NCBI RefSeq assembly: GCF_902459655.1 | Contig: NZ_CABPSB010000002.1 | Span: 463,856 to 527,855, forward strand | Direction of reading: 5' to 3' | Length of the DNA: 64,000 bases | From: Pandoraea anhela | GTDB taxonomy: Bacteria; Pseudomonadota; Gammaproteobacteria; Burkholderiales; Burkholderiaceae | Shown: piece by piece, positions 1 through 8,833 of the stretch | How the letters are laid out: each line of letters opens with the position of its first letter | Position numbering within the stretch: position 1 is the stretch's first letter | The notes under the pieces: model-generated | Seen by the model: only the letters and a program-made list of their open reading frames with translations | What the model was told of the DNA's origin: nothing | Databases searched by the model: none | Program-made: the position numbers and the translations under genes

Positions 1-81
1 CGCGTCGCTGGCGAAAGCCGAACCGGCCGACACGGCCAGCATTGCAGAAACCAGAGCCGAGGTAATAAGGGTGCGCTTCAT
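1..81 (-). CDS. Exported protein, N-terminal fragment (cut by window edge)
   Basis: Twenty-seven codons are visible, reading MKRTLITSALVSAMLAVSAG and then SAFASDA. This is a classic Sec signal peptide: Lys-Arg at the N-terminus, a hydrophobic stretch, and a probable signal peptidase I site after AFA. The start ATG (79-81) is preceded by an AGGAG ribosome site at 89-93 with seven-base spacing, so the start is well supported. The rest of the gene lies beyond the left edge. Small periplasmic proteins of this kind are common in Burkholderiaceae, but no family can be assigned from the leader alone. Confidence 0.7.
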   Translation of the reverse strand, partial: MKRTLITSALVSAMLAVSAGSAFASDA

Positions 82-504
82 GATGATTCTCCTGTCTGTT
101 TGAAAAAGGCGATGTTCAATTCATCGTCGACAGTTGCAGTCTATTGCCGTCATCAATCGCAATAAAGATGATAATTGTCTATTTTTAATTGTGGAATTAG
201 AAATAATTAGAAACATTTCTGACGGAGGGCTCATGAAGACGCCACCTAGGAAGTGAATGCACACTCTCGATGATTACGCCGAATGGCGGGGGTGTTTTGA
301 GTGCTCTTTTGATATATTTAAAAATATATTATTAGGGTCGAGAGCAGTTTCTGCTGTCGTGCGCCGACCTGCCGTCACCTGAGGTTGACCGCCCCGGACC
401 GCCGCGTTTCACTCGCGTGCGCGGGGCGTTCGATCCCGGCGTGTCCTTGTCCGTGCCTGCGAACACGCTTCGACTTCGGCCCGAGGCGCGAGCAGAAATG
501 AAAA

Positions 505-529
505 CGGGACGCCGTACTCGGGCGTCCCG
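505..529 (-). terminator. Rho-independent terminator of uvrA
   Basis: CGGGACGCC and GGCGTCCCG form a perfect 9-bp stem around a 7-base loop. Read on the minus strand the stem is followed by TTTT (501-504). It lies about 145 bases past the uvrA stop, with the tandem repeat between them, so the repeat is probably transcribed in the 3' untranslated region. Confidence 0.75.
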
Positions 530-590
530 TCACAGTCGCGAATCCTCAGGGGCAACACGGGGCAGCGTCACAGTCACCGCGCCCAGCGTC

Positions 591-662
591 GCTTCGTCGC
601 TTCGTCGCTTCGTCGCTTCGTCGCTTCGTCGCTTCGTCGCTTCGTCGCTTCGTCGCTTCGTC
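591..662. repeat. 8-bp tandem repeat, nine copies of GCTTCGTC
   Basis: Nine exact head-to-tail copies of GCTTCGTC occupy 591-662, preceded by a half unit CGTC at 587-590. The array ends 10 bases before the uvrA stop codon. Perfect conservation implies recent expansion by slippage and a likely variable-number locus. Confidence 0.9.
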
Positions 663-672
663 GCCAACGAGC

Positions 673-3600
673 CTACTTCGCCGTGGCGGCTTCCGGTGCC
701 GTCGTGGTCACGGCGCCGGCGACCGCCGTCTGTGCGAGCACGGGCTTGAGCGCAATACCGGTGTGGCTCGCCTTGACCGTCGCCAGGGCTTCCGGGGACG
801 TGGCGGCAACGACCGTCCCGCCGTCCTTACCGCCTTCCGGCCCCATGTCGACGATCCAGTCGGCCTCGGCGATCACGTCGAGGTTGTGCTCGATGACGAT
901 CACCGTATGCCCCCCGTTCACCAGCCGGTGCAGCACGTTGATCAGACGCGCCACGTCCGCCATGTGCAGACCGACGGTCGGCTCATCGAGCACGTACAGC
1001 GTGTGCGGCGACTTCTGACCGCGACGCGTGATGTCGTCGCGCACCTTGGTCAATTCCGTCACCAGCTTGATACGTTGCGCTTCGCCGCCCGACAACGTCG
1101 GCGACGGCTGCCCCAGCGTGAGATAACCGAGCCCGACGTCCTGCATCAGTTGCAGCGGGTGCGCAATGCTCGGCATCGACGCGAAGAACTCGACGGCTTC
1201 GTCCACCTCCATCGTCAGCACGTCACCAATGCTCTTGCCGCGCCATGTCACGGCCAGCGTCTCGGCATTGAAGCGCTGTCCGTGGCAGACATCGCACAGC
1301 ACCTTCACGTCGGCGAGGAAGCTCATGCCGATGGTCCGTACCCCTTGTCCTTCGCACGCCGGACAACGCCCCTCACCCGTATTGAACGAGAAGCGCGATG
1401 CCGAATAGCCGCGCGCGCGCGCTTCGAGGGTGTCGGCAAACAAGCGCCGGATCGTGTCCCAGAAGCCGATGTACGTCGCGGGGCACGAACGTGGTGTCTT
1501 GCCGATCGGCGTCTGATCGACTTCCAGCACGCGATCGATCGTCTCCCAGCCCGTCACCGACTCGCAGCCATGCCACGCGTGCACGACCGGACGCCTGACC
1601 TCGGCCGGCGCTTCCGATTTGGCGCGCGGTTTGCCGTCGGCCTTCACGGCATGACGCACCGTACCCTTGCGCGCACGACGCTCCGCCGGCGACGACAGCA
1701 CCGAGCGCCCCACGGCATCGAGCAGATTCGTCATGAGCACGTCGCGTGCGAGCGTCGATTTGCCCGACCCCGAAACGCCGGTGATCGCCGTAAGCCGTGA
1801 GAGCGGCAGCGATGCCGTCACGTGCTTCAGGTTGTGCAGCGTTGCGCCGTGCACCGTAAGCCAGTTCGGCGGCACCGGCTCAACGTCCTTCGCTCCCTTG
1901 GCTGCCCCCGTTGTCTTCGTTGCCTTCATCACCTCAGCCGGTGCGACCACCTCCCGGCGCGGCTGAATCGGATGTTGCAACGGTTGCGCGAGGAACTTGC
2001 CCGTCAGCGAATCGGGATGCGACGCGAGATCCGCCACATTGCCCTGCGCCACGAGCGTGCCGCCCCGCTTGCCCGCGCCCGGCCCGATATCGATGATGTG
2101 ATCGGCGCGGCGGATCGTGTCTTCATCGTGTTCGACGACGACCAGCGTGTTGCCCTGATCGCCGAGCTTGCGCAGCGCGCTGAGCAGAATGCCGTTATCG
2201 CGCGGATGCAAACCGATGGTCGGCTCGTCCAGCACGTAGCACACGCCCTGCAAGTTGCTGCCGAGTTGCGCCGCGAGGCGAATCCGCTGCGACTCGCCGC
2301 CCGAGAGCGTCGGGGCGGCACGATCGAGCGTGAGGTACCCGAGGCCGACCTCTTCCAGAAACGCCAGACGCCCCTGAATCTCGCTGATCAGATCGCGTGC
2401 AATGCTCGCATCGCGCCCCGTCAGTTCGAGGCCCTGAATCCACTCACGCACATCCGTCACGGTCCATTGGGCGACGTCGGAAATAGCGTGTTCGTCGAAC
2501 GTCACCGCGCGCGCCACGCCATTGAGCCGCGCACCATGACAATCCGGACACGGCTGATCGCCCACGCCCTCCGGTTCCTGATCCTGCGACGGCAGCGAGT
2601 GTTCGCGCCCGCGATTGTCCTGATTGAGCACGGTATCGTCGAACGCTTCCCGCTGCTCGCGCGTAAGCGCCAGCCCGGTGCCCACGCAAGTGGTGCACCA
2701 GCCGTGTTTGCTATTGAACGAGAACATGCGCGGATCGAGATCCGGGTAACTCGTGCCGCACACCGGGCAGGCGCGCTTGACCGAGAACACCTCGATCTCG
2801 CCGATGCCTTCGCCTGGCTGCTCGCCGGACATGGTGTCGCCGAGGCCGTCGAGCGGCGCGAGCAGATGCATCACGCCCTTGCCCAATTCCAGCGCCGCCG
2901 CGAGCAGCGTTCGCAGCAGTCCCTCGTTCTCCGGCGTGATCACCACATCGCCGACCGGCAATTCGATGGTGTGCTCGCGGAAGCGGTCGAGCTTCGGCCA
3001 CGGATCGACGGGCAGGAAAACACCGTCGACACGCAGATGCGAATGCCCGCGCGCCTTGGCCCACTTCGCCAGATCGGTGTAGATCCCTTTGCGTCCGACG
3101 ACCAGCGGCGCGAGCAGGCCCACATGCTGGCCGCGACGGTCGCGCATCAGTTGCGCGACGATGGAATCGGGGCTTTGCGCGGTGACCGGCGCGCCGTCGT
3201 GAATGCAATGCTGAACGCCGAGCTTCACGTACAACAGACGCAAGAAGTGCCAGACCTCGGTCGTCGTCGCCACGGTACTCTTGCGCCCGCCGCGCGAGAG
3301 CCGCTGCTCGATGGCGACCGTCGGCGGAATGCCGTACACGGCATCGACCTCCGGACGTCCCGCCGGCTGCACGATGGAACGCGCATAAGCGTTGAGCGAT
3401 TCGAGATAACGGCGTTGTCCCTCGTTGAACAGAATGTCGAACGCGAGCGTCGATTTACCGGACCCGGAAACCCCGGTGATCACGCTGAACTTGCCGCGCG
3501 GAATCGCGACGTCGAGCGATTTGAGGTTGTGCTCGCGCGCGTTGACGATACGAATATCGTCGCCGCCCGCAGGCTTGCGATGCGCGCGTGCGGCGCGCAA

Positions 3601-6600
3601 CGCCGTTTGCAGCGGCACGCCCGACCCGCCCGCCGTGTCGGCGTTGCCCGTCGCTGCGGCCAGCGCCGGCGCGACCACGGTGCGCTCATAGTCGGCAAGC
3701 GCACGGCCGGTGTGCGACCCATCGCACGCCACGACCTGCACGAGCGTGCCTGCGCACAGCACTTCGCCACCGCCTTCGCCGCCCTCGGGCCCCAGATCGA
3801 TGATCCAGTCGGCGGCGCGCACCACATCCAGGTTGTGTTCGATGACGAGCAGTGAGTTGCCGCTGTCGAGCAACTTGCCGAACGCGCGCATGAGCTTCGC
3901 GATGTCGTCGAAGTGAAGGCCGGTCGTCGGCTCGTCGAAGATGAAAAGACGCCCGCGATGCGCCACCTTCTGGCCGCTGGCCGTCTTCTTCTGGGCCGCT
4001 TCCGCGAGGAACCCTGCAAGCTTCAGACGTTGCGCCTCGCCGCCCGAGAGCGTGGGCACCGGCTGACCGAGCTTCACGTATTCCAGACCGACGTCCACGA
4101 TCGGCTGCAACACGCGCAGCACGTCGCGATCGGACGAGAACAGCTTGACGGCCTCATTGACGGTGAGTTCGAGCACGTCCGACACGCTCAGCGCACGCAT
4201 CGCCTCGCCCGGCACGGCGCGCTGAATCTTCACGTCGAGCACTTCGGCGCGGTAGCGTTTGCCGTCGCAGTCCGGGCAGCGCAGATACACGTCGCTCAGG
4301 AACTGCATCTCCACGTGCTCGAAGCCCGAGCCGCCGCAAGTCGGGCAGCGGCCGTTACCGGAGTTGAAGCTGAACGTGCTCGCGTTGTAGCCGCGTTGCA
4401 GCGCCACCGGCTCGGCGGCGAACAGTTTGCGGATTTCGTCGAACGCCCCGACATAGCTCGCCGGGTTCGAGCGCGCCGTCTTGCCGATGGGCGACTGATC
4501 GACGAACACCACGCCAGACAGTTGTTCGGCGCCGATGAGTTCGTCGTGTGCGCCCGGGGCTTCGGTCGGGTCGCCGAAGTGACGCGCCAGCGCCGGGCTG
4601 AGAATGTCCTGCACCAGCGTCGATTTGCCGGAGCCGGACACGCCGGTCACGCACACGAGGCGTCCCAGCGGAATGTCCACGCTCACATGCTTGAGGTTGT
4701 GTTCGCGCGCGCCAGTGAGCGTCAGGCGCGGCGTGGCGTCGTCCACCGGACGCGCTTTCCAGTTCGACGCGTTCGCCACATGCTTGCGTCCGCCGAGGTA
4801 GCTGCCGGTCAGCGTATCGGCGCGGCGGACTTCCTCGGGCGTGCCGTCGAACACGATCTGGCCGCCGCGCTCGCCCGGTCCCGGCCCCATGTCGATGACA
4901 CGATCGGCCGCGAGCATTACGGCGGGATCGTGCTCGACGACCACGAGCGTATTGCCCGCGTCGCGCAGACGATGCATGGCCGCCACGATGCGGTCCATAT
5001 CGCGCGGGTGGAGCCCGATACTGGGCTCATCGAGCACGAAAAGCGTGTTGACGAGCGACGTGCCGAGCGCCGTCGTCAGGTTGATCCGTTGCACCTCGCC
5101 GCCCGAGAGCGTACGGCTCTGACGATCGAGCGTGAGATAGCCGATGCCGACGTCGCACAGATACTTCAGACGCGTGCCCACTTCCTCCTGCAGGAGCTTG
5201 AGCGCATCGTCGAGCAGGCTGGAGGGGAACGTGAGCGAATCGAAGAACTGACGCACGCGCGTGATCGGCATGAGCATCAGATCGTGCATGGTCAGGCCCG
5301 GCAGCGCTTCGAGCTGCTCACGCGACCACGATACGCCACGCGGCATGAAGCGCTGCGCGGGCGGCAGCACGGCGTCGGCATTCTCTTTCGAGCCCAGCCG
5401 CCACAGCAGGCCCTCTGTCTTCAGACGCGCCCCGCCACAGGTCTCGCATGTGGTGTAGCTGCGGTACTTCGAGAGCAGCACGCGGATGTGCATCTTGTAC
5501 GCCTTCGACTCCAGATAGCCGAAGAAGCGACGAATGCCGTACCACTGCTTGTTCCACTCGCCCTGCCAGTCGGGATCGCCCTCGATGACCCACTCGCGGT
5601 GTTCCGGCGACAGCTTCGACCATGGCGTATCGCGGGGAATGCCCGCTTTGCCCGCATATTCCAGCAAGTCGTCCTGAATCTCTTTCCACGCCGGCGTCTG
5701 GATGGTCTTGATCGCACCGCCGCGCAGCGTTTTGCGCTCGTCCGGAATCACCAGCCCGAGATCGACGCCGATCACGCGGCCGAATCCGCGACAGGCCTCG
5801 CATGCGCCATAGGCGGAGTTGAACGAGAAAAGCGCCGGTTGCGGATCGGCGTAATGCAGATCGCTGTCAGGGCAATGCAGGTCTTGCGAGTAACGCCAGA
5901 TTTCCGGCTCGCCGTCCTCGGTGAGCACATAGACGTTCACGCGCGCGCGGCCGCGTTTGAGCGACGATTCGATCGCCTCCATCGCGCGCGCCTTTTCGGT
6001 GTTTTGCAAACGGAAGCGGTCGGCAACGACATCGAGCACCTTGCGCGTGCCTTCGGCGGTCGTGACTTCGCGCTCGGCCTGCACGCGTGTGTAGCCGGAG
6101 GCCGAGAGCCATTGCTCGACCTCGTCGGCCGTGACACTGCCCGGCAGTTCGACCGGGAACGTGACGACCAGCCGCGGATCGTTCTGCGCGGTGCGCGCCA
6201 TGAGATCGGCGTAGATCGTCTCGGGGGTGTCGTGACGCACCGGCTGCGCGGTCTCGCGATCGAACAGCGCCGCCGCGCGCGCGAAGAGGAGCTTGAGGTG
6301 GTCGTTGAGCTCGGTCATCGTGCCGACCGTCGAGCGCGAACTGCGCACGGGGTTGGTCTGATCGATGGCGATGGCCGGTGGCACCCCCTCCACATGGTCG
6401 ACTTGCGGACGATCCATGCGATCCAGGAACTGACGGGCGTAGGCGCTGAAGGTCTCGACATAGCGCCGCTGGCCTTCGGCGAACAGCGTGTCGAACACCA
6501 GGCTCGACTTGCCGGAGCCGGACGGTCCGGTCACGACAGTCATCTCGCCGGTCTGGAGATCGATGTCGAGGTTCTTGAGGTTGTGCTGGCGGGCGCCACG

Positions 6601-6654
6601 GATACGGATGGCGTGGCTGGCCGACGGGACGGGTTTCGAGGAGGACTTATCCAC
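673..6654 (-). CDS. uvrA: Double-length excinuclease subunit UvrA
   Basis: UvrA is the ATP-driven damage-recognition subunit of nucleotide excision repair, which normally dimerises and hands lesions to UvrB. This protein has 1993 residues, twice the usual ~940, because two UvrA units are fused. There are therefore four ABC ATPase domains, with Walker A motifs at about residues 43-50 (GPSGSGKS) and near 670, 1060 and 1625 (GVSGSGKS), plus repeated LSGGE-type signatures. CxxC zinc-module pairs are seen in both halves (for example CETCGG, CPTCGG, CPDCDG, CPVCG). Fused UvrA proteins of about 2000 residues are known in Burkholderia, Xanthomonas and Pseudomonas relatives, usually in addition to a normal UvrA. 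The chosen start is a GTG (6652-6654) with a weak ribosome site; the core begins soon after, around residue 15. A LexA box lies about 110 bases upstream. The C-terminal 35 residues are low-complexity Ala/Thr/Val. Confidence 0.95.
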   Translation of the reverse strand: MDKSSSKPVPSASHAIRIRGARQHNLKNLDIDLQTGEMTVVTGPSGSGKSSLVFDTLFAEGQRRYVETFSAYARQFLDRMDRPQVDHVEGVPPAIAIDQTNPVRSSRSTVGTMTELNDHLKLLFARAAALFDRETAQPVRHDTPETIYADLMARTAQNDPRLVVTFPVELPGSVTADEVEQWLSASGYTRVQAEREVTTAEGTRKVLDVVADRFRLQNTEKARAMEAIESSLKRGRARVNVYVLTEDGEPEIWRYSQDLHCPDSDLHYADPQPALFSFNSAYGACEACRGFGRVIGVDLGLVIPDERKTLRGGAIKTIQTPAWKEIQDDLLEYAGKAGIPRDTPWSKLSPEHREWVIEGDPDWQGEWNKQWYGIRRFFGYLESKAYKMHIRVLLSKYRSYTTCETCGGARLKTEGLLWRLGSKENADAVLPPAQRFMPRGVSWSREQLEALPGLTMHDLMLMPITRVRQFFDSLTFPSSLLDDALKLLQEEVGTRLKYLCDVGIGYLTLDRQSRTLSGGEVQRINLTTALGTSLVNTLFVLDEPSIGLHPRDMDRIVAAMHRLRDAGNTLVVVEHDPAVMLAADRVIDMGPGPGERGGQIVFDGTPEEVRRADTLTGSYLGGRKHVANASNWKARPVDDATPRLTLTGAREHNLKHVSVDIPLGRLVCVTGVSGSGKSTLVQDILSPALARHFGDPTEAPGAHDELIGAEQLSGVVFVDQSPIGKTARSNPASYVGAFDEIRKLFAAEPVALQRGYNASTFSFNSGNGRCPTCGGSGFEHVEMQFLSDVYLRCPDCDGKRYRAEVLDVKIQRAVPGEAMRALSVSDVLELTVNEAVKLFSSDRDVLRVLQPIVDVGLEYVKLGQPVPTLSGGEAQRLKLAGFLAEAAQKKTASGQKVAHRGRLFIFDEPTTGLHFDDIAKLMRAFGKLLDSGNSLLVIEHNLDVVRAADWIIDLGPEGGEGGGEVLCAGTLVQVVACDGSHTGRALADYERTVVAPALAAATGNADTAGGSGVPLQTALRAARAHRKPAGGDDIRIVNAREHNLKSLDVAIPRGKFSVITGVSGSGKSTLAFDILFNEGQRRYLESLNAYARSIVQPAGRPEVDAVYGIPPTVAIEQRLSRGGRKSTVATTTEVWHFLRLLYVKLGVQHCIHDGAPVTAQSPDSIVAQLMRDRRGQHVGLLAPLVVGRKGIYTDLAKWAKARGHSHLRVDGVFLPVDPWPKLDRFREHTIELPVGDVVITPENEGLLRTLLAAALELGKGVMHLLAPLDGLGDTMSGEQPGEGIGEIEVFSVKRACPVCGTSYPDLDPRMFSFNSKHGWCTTCVGTGLALTREQREAFDDTVLNQDNRGREHSLPSQDQEPEGVGDQPCPDCHGARLNGVARAVTFDEHAISDVAQWTVTDVREWIQGLELTGRDASIARDLISEIQGRLAFLEEVGLGYLTLDRAAPTLSGGESQRIRLAAQLGSNLQGVCYVLDEPTIGLHPRDNGILLSALRKLGDQGNTLVVVEHDEDTIRRADHIIDIGPGAGKRGGTLVAQGNVADLASHPDSLTGKFLAQPLQHPIQPRREVVAPAEVMKATKTTGAAKGAKDVEPVPPNWLTVHGATLHNLKHVTASLPLSRLTAITGVSGSGKSTLARDVLMTNLLDAVGRSVLSSPAERRARKGTVRHAVKADGKPRAKSEAPAEVRRPVVHAWHGCESVTGWETIDRVLEVDQTPIGKTPRSCPATYIGFWDTIRRLFADTLEARARGYSASRFSFNTGEGRCPACEGQGVRTIGMSFLADVKVLCDVCHGQRFNAETLAVTWRGKSIGDVLTMEVDEAVEFFASMPSIAHPLQLMQDVGLGYLTLGQPSPTLSGGEAQRIKLVTELTKVRDDITRRGQKSPHTLYVLDEPTVGLHMADVARLINVLHRLVNGGHTVIVIEHNLDVIAEADWIVDMGPEGGKDGGTVVAATSPEALATVKASHTGIALKPVLAQTAVAGAVTTTAPEAATAK

Positions 6655-6765
6655 TTGGTCTCTGGGCAGGCGAGAAAGCGCATACGCGCCTTGGGGTGAC
6701 TACTCTATCAGGCCGATACGACAGTCGCTGGCAGCATCTACGCGTCGCCCGGCACGCTGGGATTG

Positions 6766-6785
6766 TACTGTATGTTTGTACAGCA
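6766..6785. promoter_or_regulatory. LexA (SOS) box upstream of uvrA
   Basis: The sequence TACTGTATGTTTGTACAGCA contains CTGT-N8-ACAG, an exact match to the gammaproteobacterial/betaproteobacterial LexA consensus core with an AT-rich spacer. It sits about 110 bases before the uvrA start on the opposite side from the sigma factor gene. SOS control of uvrA genes is well established; control of this copy is inferred. Confidence 0.85.
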
Positions 6786-7006
6786 CCCATCGATTCCCGC
6801 GTTGGCGGTGGTCTTAATCCGGCAGAAGGCGCGCGTCCCTCTCCGGGACGCCCCCCCGAATCCGTCGCACAACGCCTTGCGCCGTGCGGCGCGGGTGATC
6901 TCGCGATGTCGGCCACTTCAGCCATCTCGGCCACAGCCACGGGATCGGTCCCTCGACATTCCGATTTGCTTTCCATCCGTCACCGCGCGATGGGTCATGA
7001 TATGAT

Positions 7007-7025
7007 GCGAATGATTATCATTAAC
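7007..7025. promoter_or_regulatory. Fur box upstream of FecI-type sigma gene
   Basis: GCGAATGATTATCATTAAC contains AATGATTATCATT, matching 13 contiguous positions of the palindromic Fur consensus (AATGATWATCATT). It ends 55 bases before the sigma factor start. Iron-Fur repression of fecI-type genes is the usual arrangement. Confidence 0.85.
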
Positions 7026-7080
7026 CTCAGAAGCTGCTAAATCAGCGACGGTTGCGGATTTCCGCCGCCAAGCCAACACC

Positions 7081-7995
7081 ATGATGCGTGACGACAACGG
7101 GGGACGCCAAGACCACGCACGCGCCGACGCGGCCGGCGTGGCCGCGCTCTATCACGATCATCACGGCTGGCTGCGCAACTGGCTGCACCGCAAGCTCGGC
7201 AACCACGGCGACGCCGCCGACCTCGCACACGACACCTTCGTGCGTCTGCTGAGCAAGGACACGCCGGTCTGCCCGCGCGAACCGCGCGCTTTCCTGACCG
7301 TCGTCGCCCAGGGACTCGTCGCCAACCTCCACCGGCGTCGCAAGATCGAGGCCGCTTACCTCGAAGCGCTCGCCGCACAGCCCGAGGCCGTCGCGCCCGA
7401 TCCGGAGACCCGCGCGATCCTGCTTCAGACGCTCATCGACATCGACCGGCGTCTCGACGGCCTGCCGCCGGTCGTGCGACGGGTTTTCCTGATGTCCCAA
7501 CTCGACGGCCTCGCCCAGCGCGACATCGCCGACGCCGTCGGCATCTCCATCGCCACGGTGCAACGCCATATCGTCAAGGCGCTTCACGCCTGCTGCTTCG
7601 GCGGGACGCACGCATTAGTGCACGCGCGCCATCCGGTCAAAGCGCCGCCGCAACGACCCCGCTGCCCGAAGCGATCACCCTCGCGGCCACGCAGTGGTTC
7701 GTGCGCCTGCAAGCGACGGACGTCGACACCGACGCCGACACGCAAGCGGCCTGGCGGCACTGGCACGATGCCGATGCACGTCACGCACTCGCGTGGCAAC
7801 GCCTTGTCGACTTCGGTGCGCATCTTCGGACGATTCCCCCGCTTGTCGCGCACAACACGCTCGTGCGTGCCCGGGTGCCGCAACCCCATCAGGGACGACG
7901 GCGTGCTCTCGGTCTGCTCGTGGTCGCGGGCGCGACGGGCGCCGTCTGGTCGGTCGGCGACTCGAACGCCATGCGCGCCTGGCGCGCGGACCTGA
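7081..7995 (+). CDS. FecI-family ECF sigma factor (reading frame runs on past the normal end)
   Basis: The first ~175 residues are a complete ECF sigma factor of the iron-starvation group. Region 2 (LYHDHHGWLRNWLHRKLG and the DLAHDTFVRLL motif, about residues 20-65) binds the -10 element and core enzyme. Region 4 (about 110-172, ending in GISIATVQRHIVKALHACC) contains the helix-turn-helix. FecI proteins end about here, at ~173 residues. In this sequence the frame stays open to residue 304, but the extra 130 residues are Pro/Arg/Ser-rich and overlap FecR in another frame, so they are very probably not native. A TAGTG stop/start-like string lies at 7616-7620, with its stop one frame over. A Fur box precedes the gene. 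The function is to transcribe the downstream receptor gene when FecR releases it. See the finding on this junction. Confidence 0.8.
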   Translation: MMRDDNGGRQDHARADAAGVAALYHDHHGWLRNWLHRKLGNHGDAADLAHDTFVRLLSKDTPVCPREPRAFLTVVAQGLVANLHRRRKIEAAYLEALAAQPEAVAPDPETRAILLQTLIDIDRRLDGLPPVVRRVFLMSQLDGLAQRDIADAVGISIATVQRHIVKALHACCFGGTHALVHARHPVKAPPQRPRCPKRSPSRPRSGSCACKRRTSTPTPTRKRPGGTGTMPMHVTHSRGNALSTSVRIFGRFPRLSRTTRSCVPGCRNPIRDDGVLSVCSWSRARRAPSGRSATRTPCAPGART

Positions 7996-8720
7996 GTACA
8001 GGCGTCGGCGAGAGACGCACCGTGCAACTCGCCGACGGCACCTTGCTCGCGCTCAATACCGACACCGCTGTGGACGTGCATTTCTCGCAGGATGTCCGGC
8101 GTCTGCGCCTGGTGCGCGGCGAGATCGCCGTCTCGACCGGTGCGGATGCCGACCATGGTCATCGCCCGTTCTTCGTCGACACCGCGCAAGGCAGCCTTCA
8201 GGCGCTTGGCACGCGTTTTACCGTTCGTCAGCACGAGAACAGCGCCACGGTGGCGGTGCTCGAAGGCGCGGTACGCGTCGTGCCTGCGAATGCACTAGGC
8301 GCCGCAAACGGTGGTGCGATCCTCACCGCCGGGCAGGGCGCAAACTTCGACGCCACCACTGTGCGCTCGCGCTTCGACGACGCCGCAATCGCCAGCGCCG
8401 CCGCCGCATGGACGCAGGGCATGCTCGTCGTGCACGCGATGCCGCTCGGCGACTTCCTCACGGAACTCGGCCGCTACCGGCGCGGCCACCTCGGTTGTGC
8501 GCCGGAAGTCGCGGGCCTGCGCGTCTCCGGCATCTATCCGGTTGACGACACGGACCGCGTGCTCGATATGCTCGCGCGCGCGTTGCCCGTCGAGGTACAG
8601 CGGTTCACGCGCTGGTTCGTGCGCGTGCAACCCGGCGACCCCGCGAACAACCGCGCCGGCAAATCGCCGGACAGTCCGCCCACGTTGCGCGCCATCGGCG
8701 GCGATCGCAACCACACATGA
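7701..8720 (+). CDS. FecR-type anti-sigma/regulator
   Basis: FecR proteins span the inner membrane, hold the sigma factor in the cytoplasm, and receive the signal from the receptor's N-terminal domain in the periplasm. The protein shows a DUF4880 N-terminal region (AAWRHWHDADARHALAWQRL), a membrane segment around GLLVVAGATGAVWSVG, and the FecR domain with TVQLADGTLLALNTDTAV and FTVRQHENSATVAVLEGAVRV. The first standard start (GTG 7701) lies inside the DUF4880 domain. The same frame continues upstream without a stop and encodes LPEAITLAATQWFVRLQ (codons 7651-7710 approximately), which clearly belongs to the protein. No ATG, GTG or TTG is available there, so the true start is unresolved and a frameshift at the fecI/fecR junction is likely. 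The gene ends 113 bases before the receptor start. Confidence 0.8.
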   Translation: MRLQATDVDTDADTQAAWRHWHDADARHALAWQRLVDFGAHLRTIPPLVAHNTLVRARVPQPHQGRRRALGLLVVAGATGAVWSVGDSNAMRAWRADLSTGVGERRTVQLADGTLLALNTDTAVDVHFSQDVRRLRLVRGEIAVSTGADADHGHRPFFVDTAQGSLQALGTRFTVRQHENSATVAVLEGAVRVVPANALGAANGGAILTAGQGANFDATTVRSRFDDAAIASAAAAWTQGMLVVHAMPLGDFLTELGRYRRGHLGCAPEVAGLRVSGIYPVDDTDRVLDMLARALPVEVQRFTRWFVRVQPGDPANNRAGKSPDSPPTLRAIGGDRNHT

Positions 8721-8833
8721 AGTGCCGCAAGCAAAAATTTTGACGTCGGATGAGGGGTTTTCGCATCTCGCGGGGCATAGACAGGAAAGCCCGTTTCGAT
8801 GTTTCGATGCTCCAACGAAAGGAATCCGCCGTC

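Larger units (their letters stand above)
82..672. other. Intergenic stretch without a convincing gene
   Basis: This stretch of 591 bases separates the leader of the exported protein from the 3' end of uvrA. Bases about 110-345 are AT-rich compared with the surroundings and probably carry the exported-protein promoter. The remainder holds the uvrA terminator (505-529) and an 8-bp tandem repeat (591-662). A predicted 110-codon frame at 417-749 is largely generated by the repeat and overlaps uvrA, so I do not call it. Confidence 0.6.
6655..7080. other. Divergent control region between uvrA and the sigma factor gene
   Basis: These 426 bases carry a LexA box (6766-6785) facing uvrA and a Fur box (7007-7025) facing the ECF sigma gene. 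I see no credible gene in it. Confidence 0.65.

Noticed and set aside
591-662. Possible CRISPR array
   Set aside because: Units are 8 bp without spacers; it is a simple tandem repeat.
417-749. Plus-strand 110-codon frame with RRFVASSL repeats
   Set aside because: Created by the 8-bp tandem repeat and overlaps the uvrA 3' end; no ribosome site.
3913-6699. Long plus-strand open frame (928 codons) and others across uvrA
   Set aside because: They are GC-driven shadows antisense to uvrA, with no motif, and His/Arg-rich composition.
7996-8545. Arg-rich plus-strand frame 7694-8545 overlapping FecR
   Set aside because: Shadow frame without recognisable domains.
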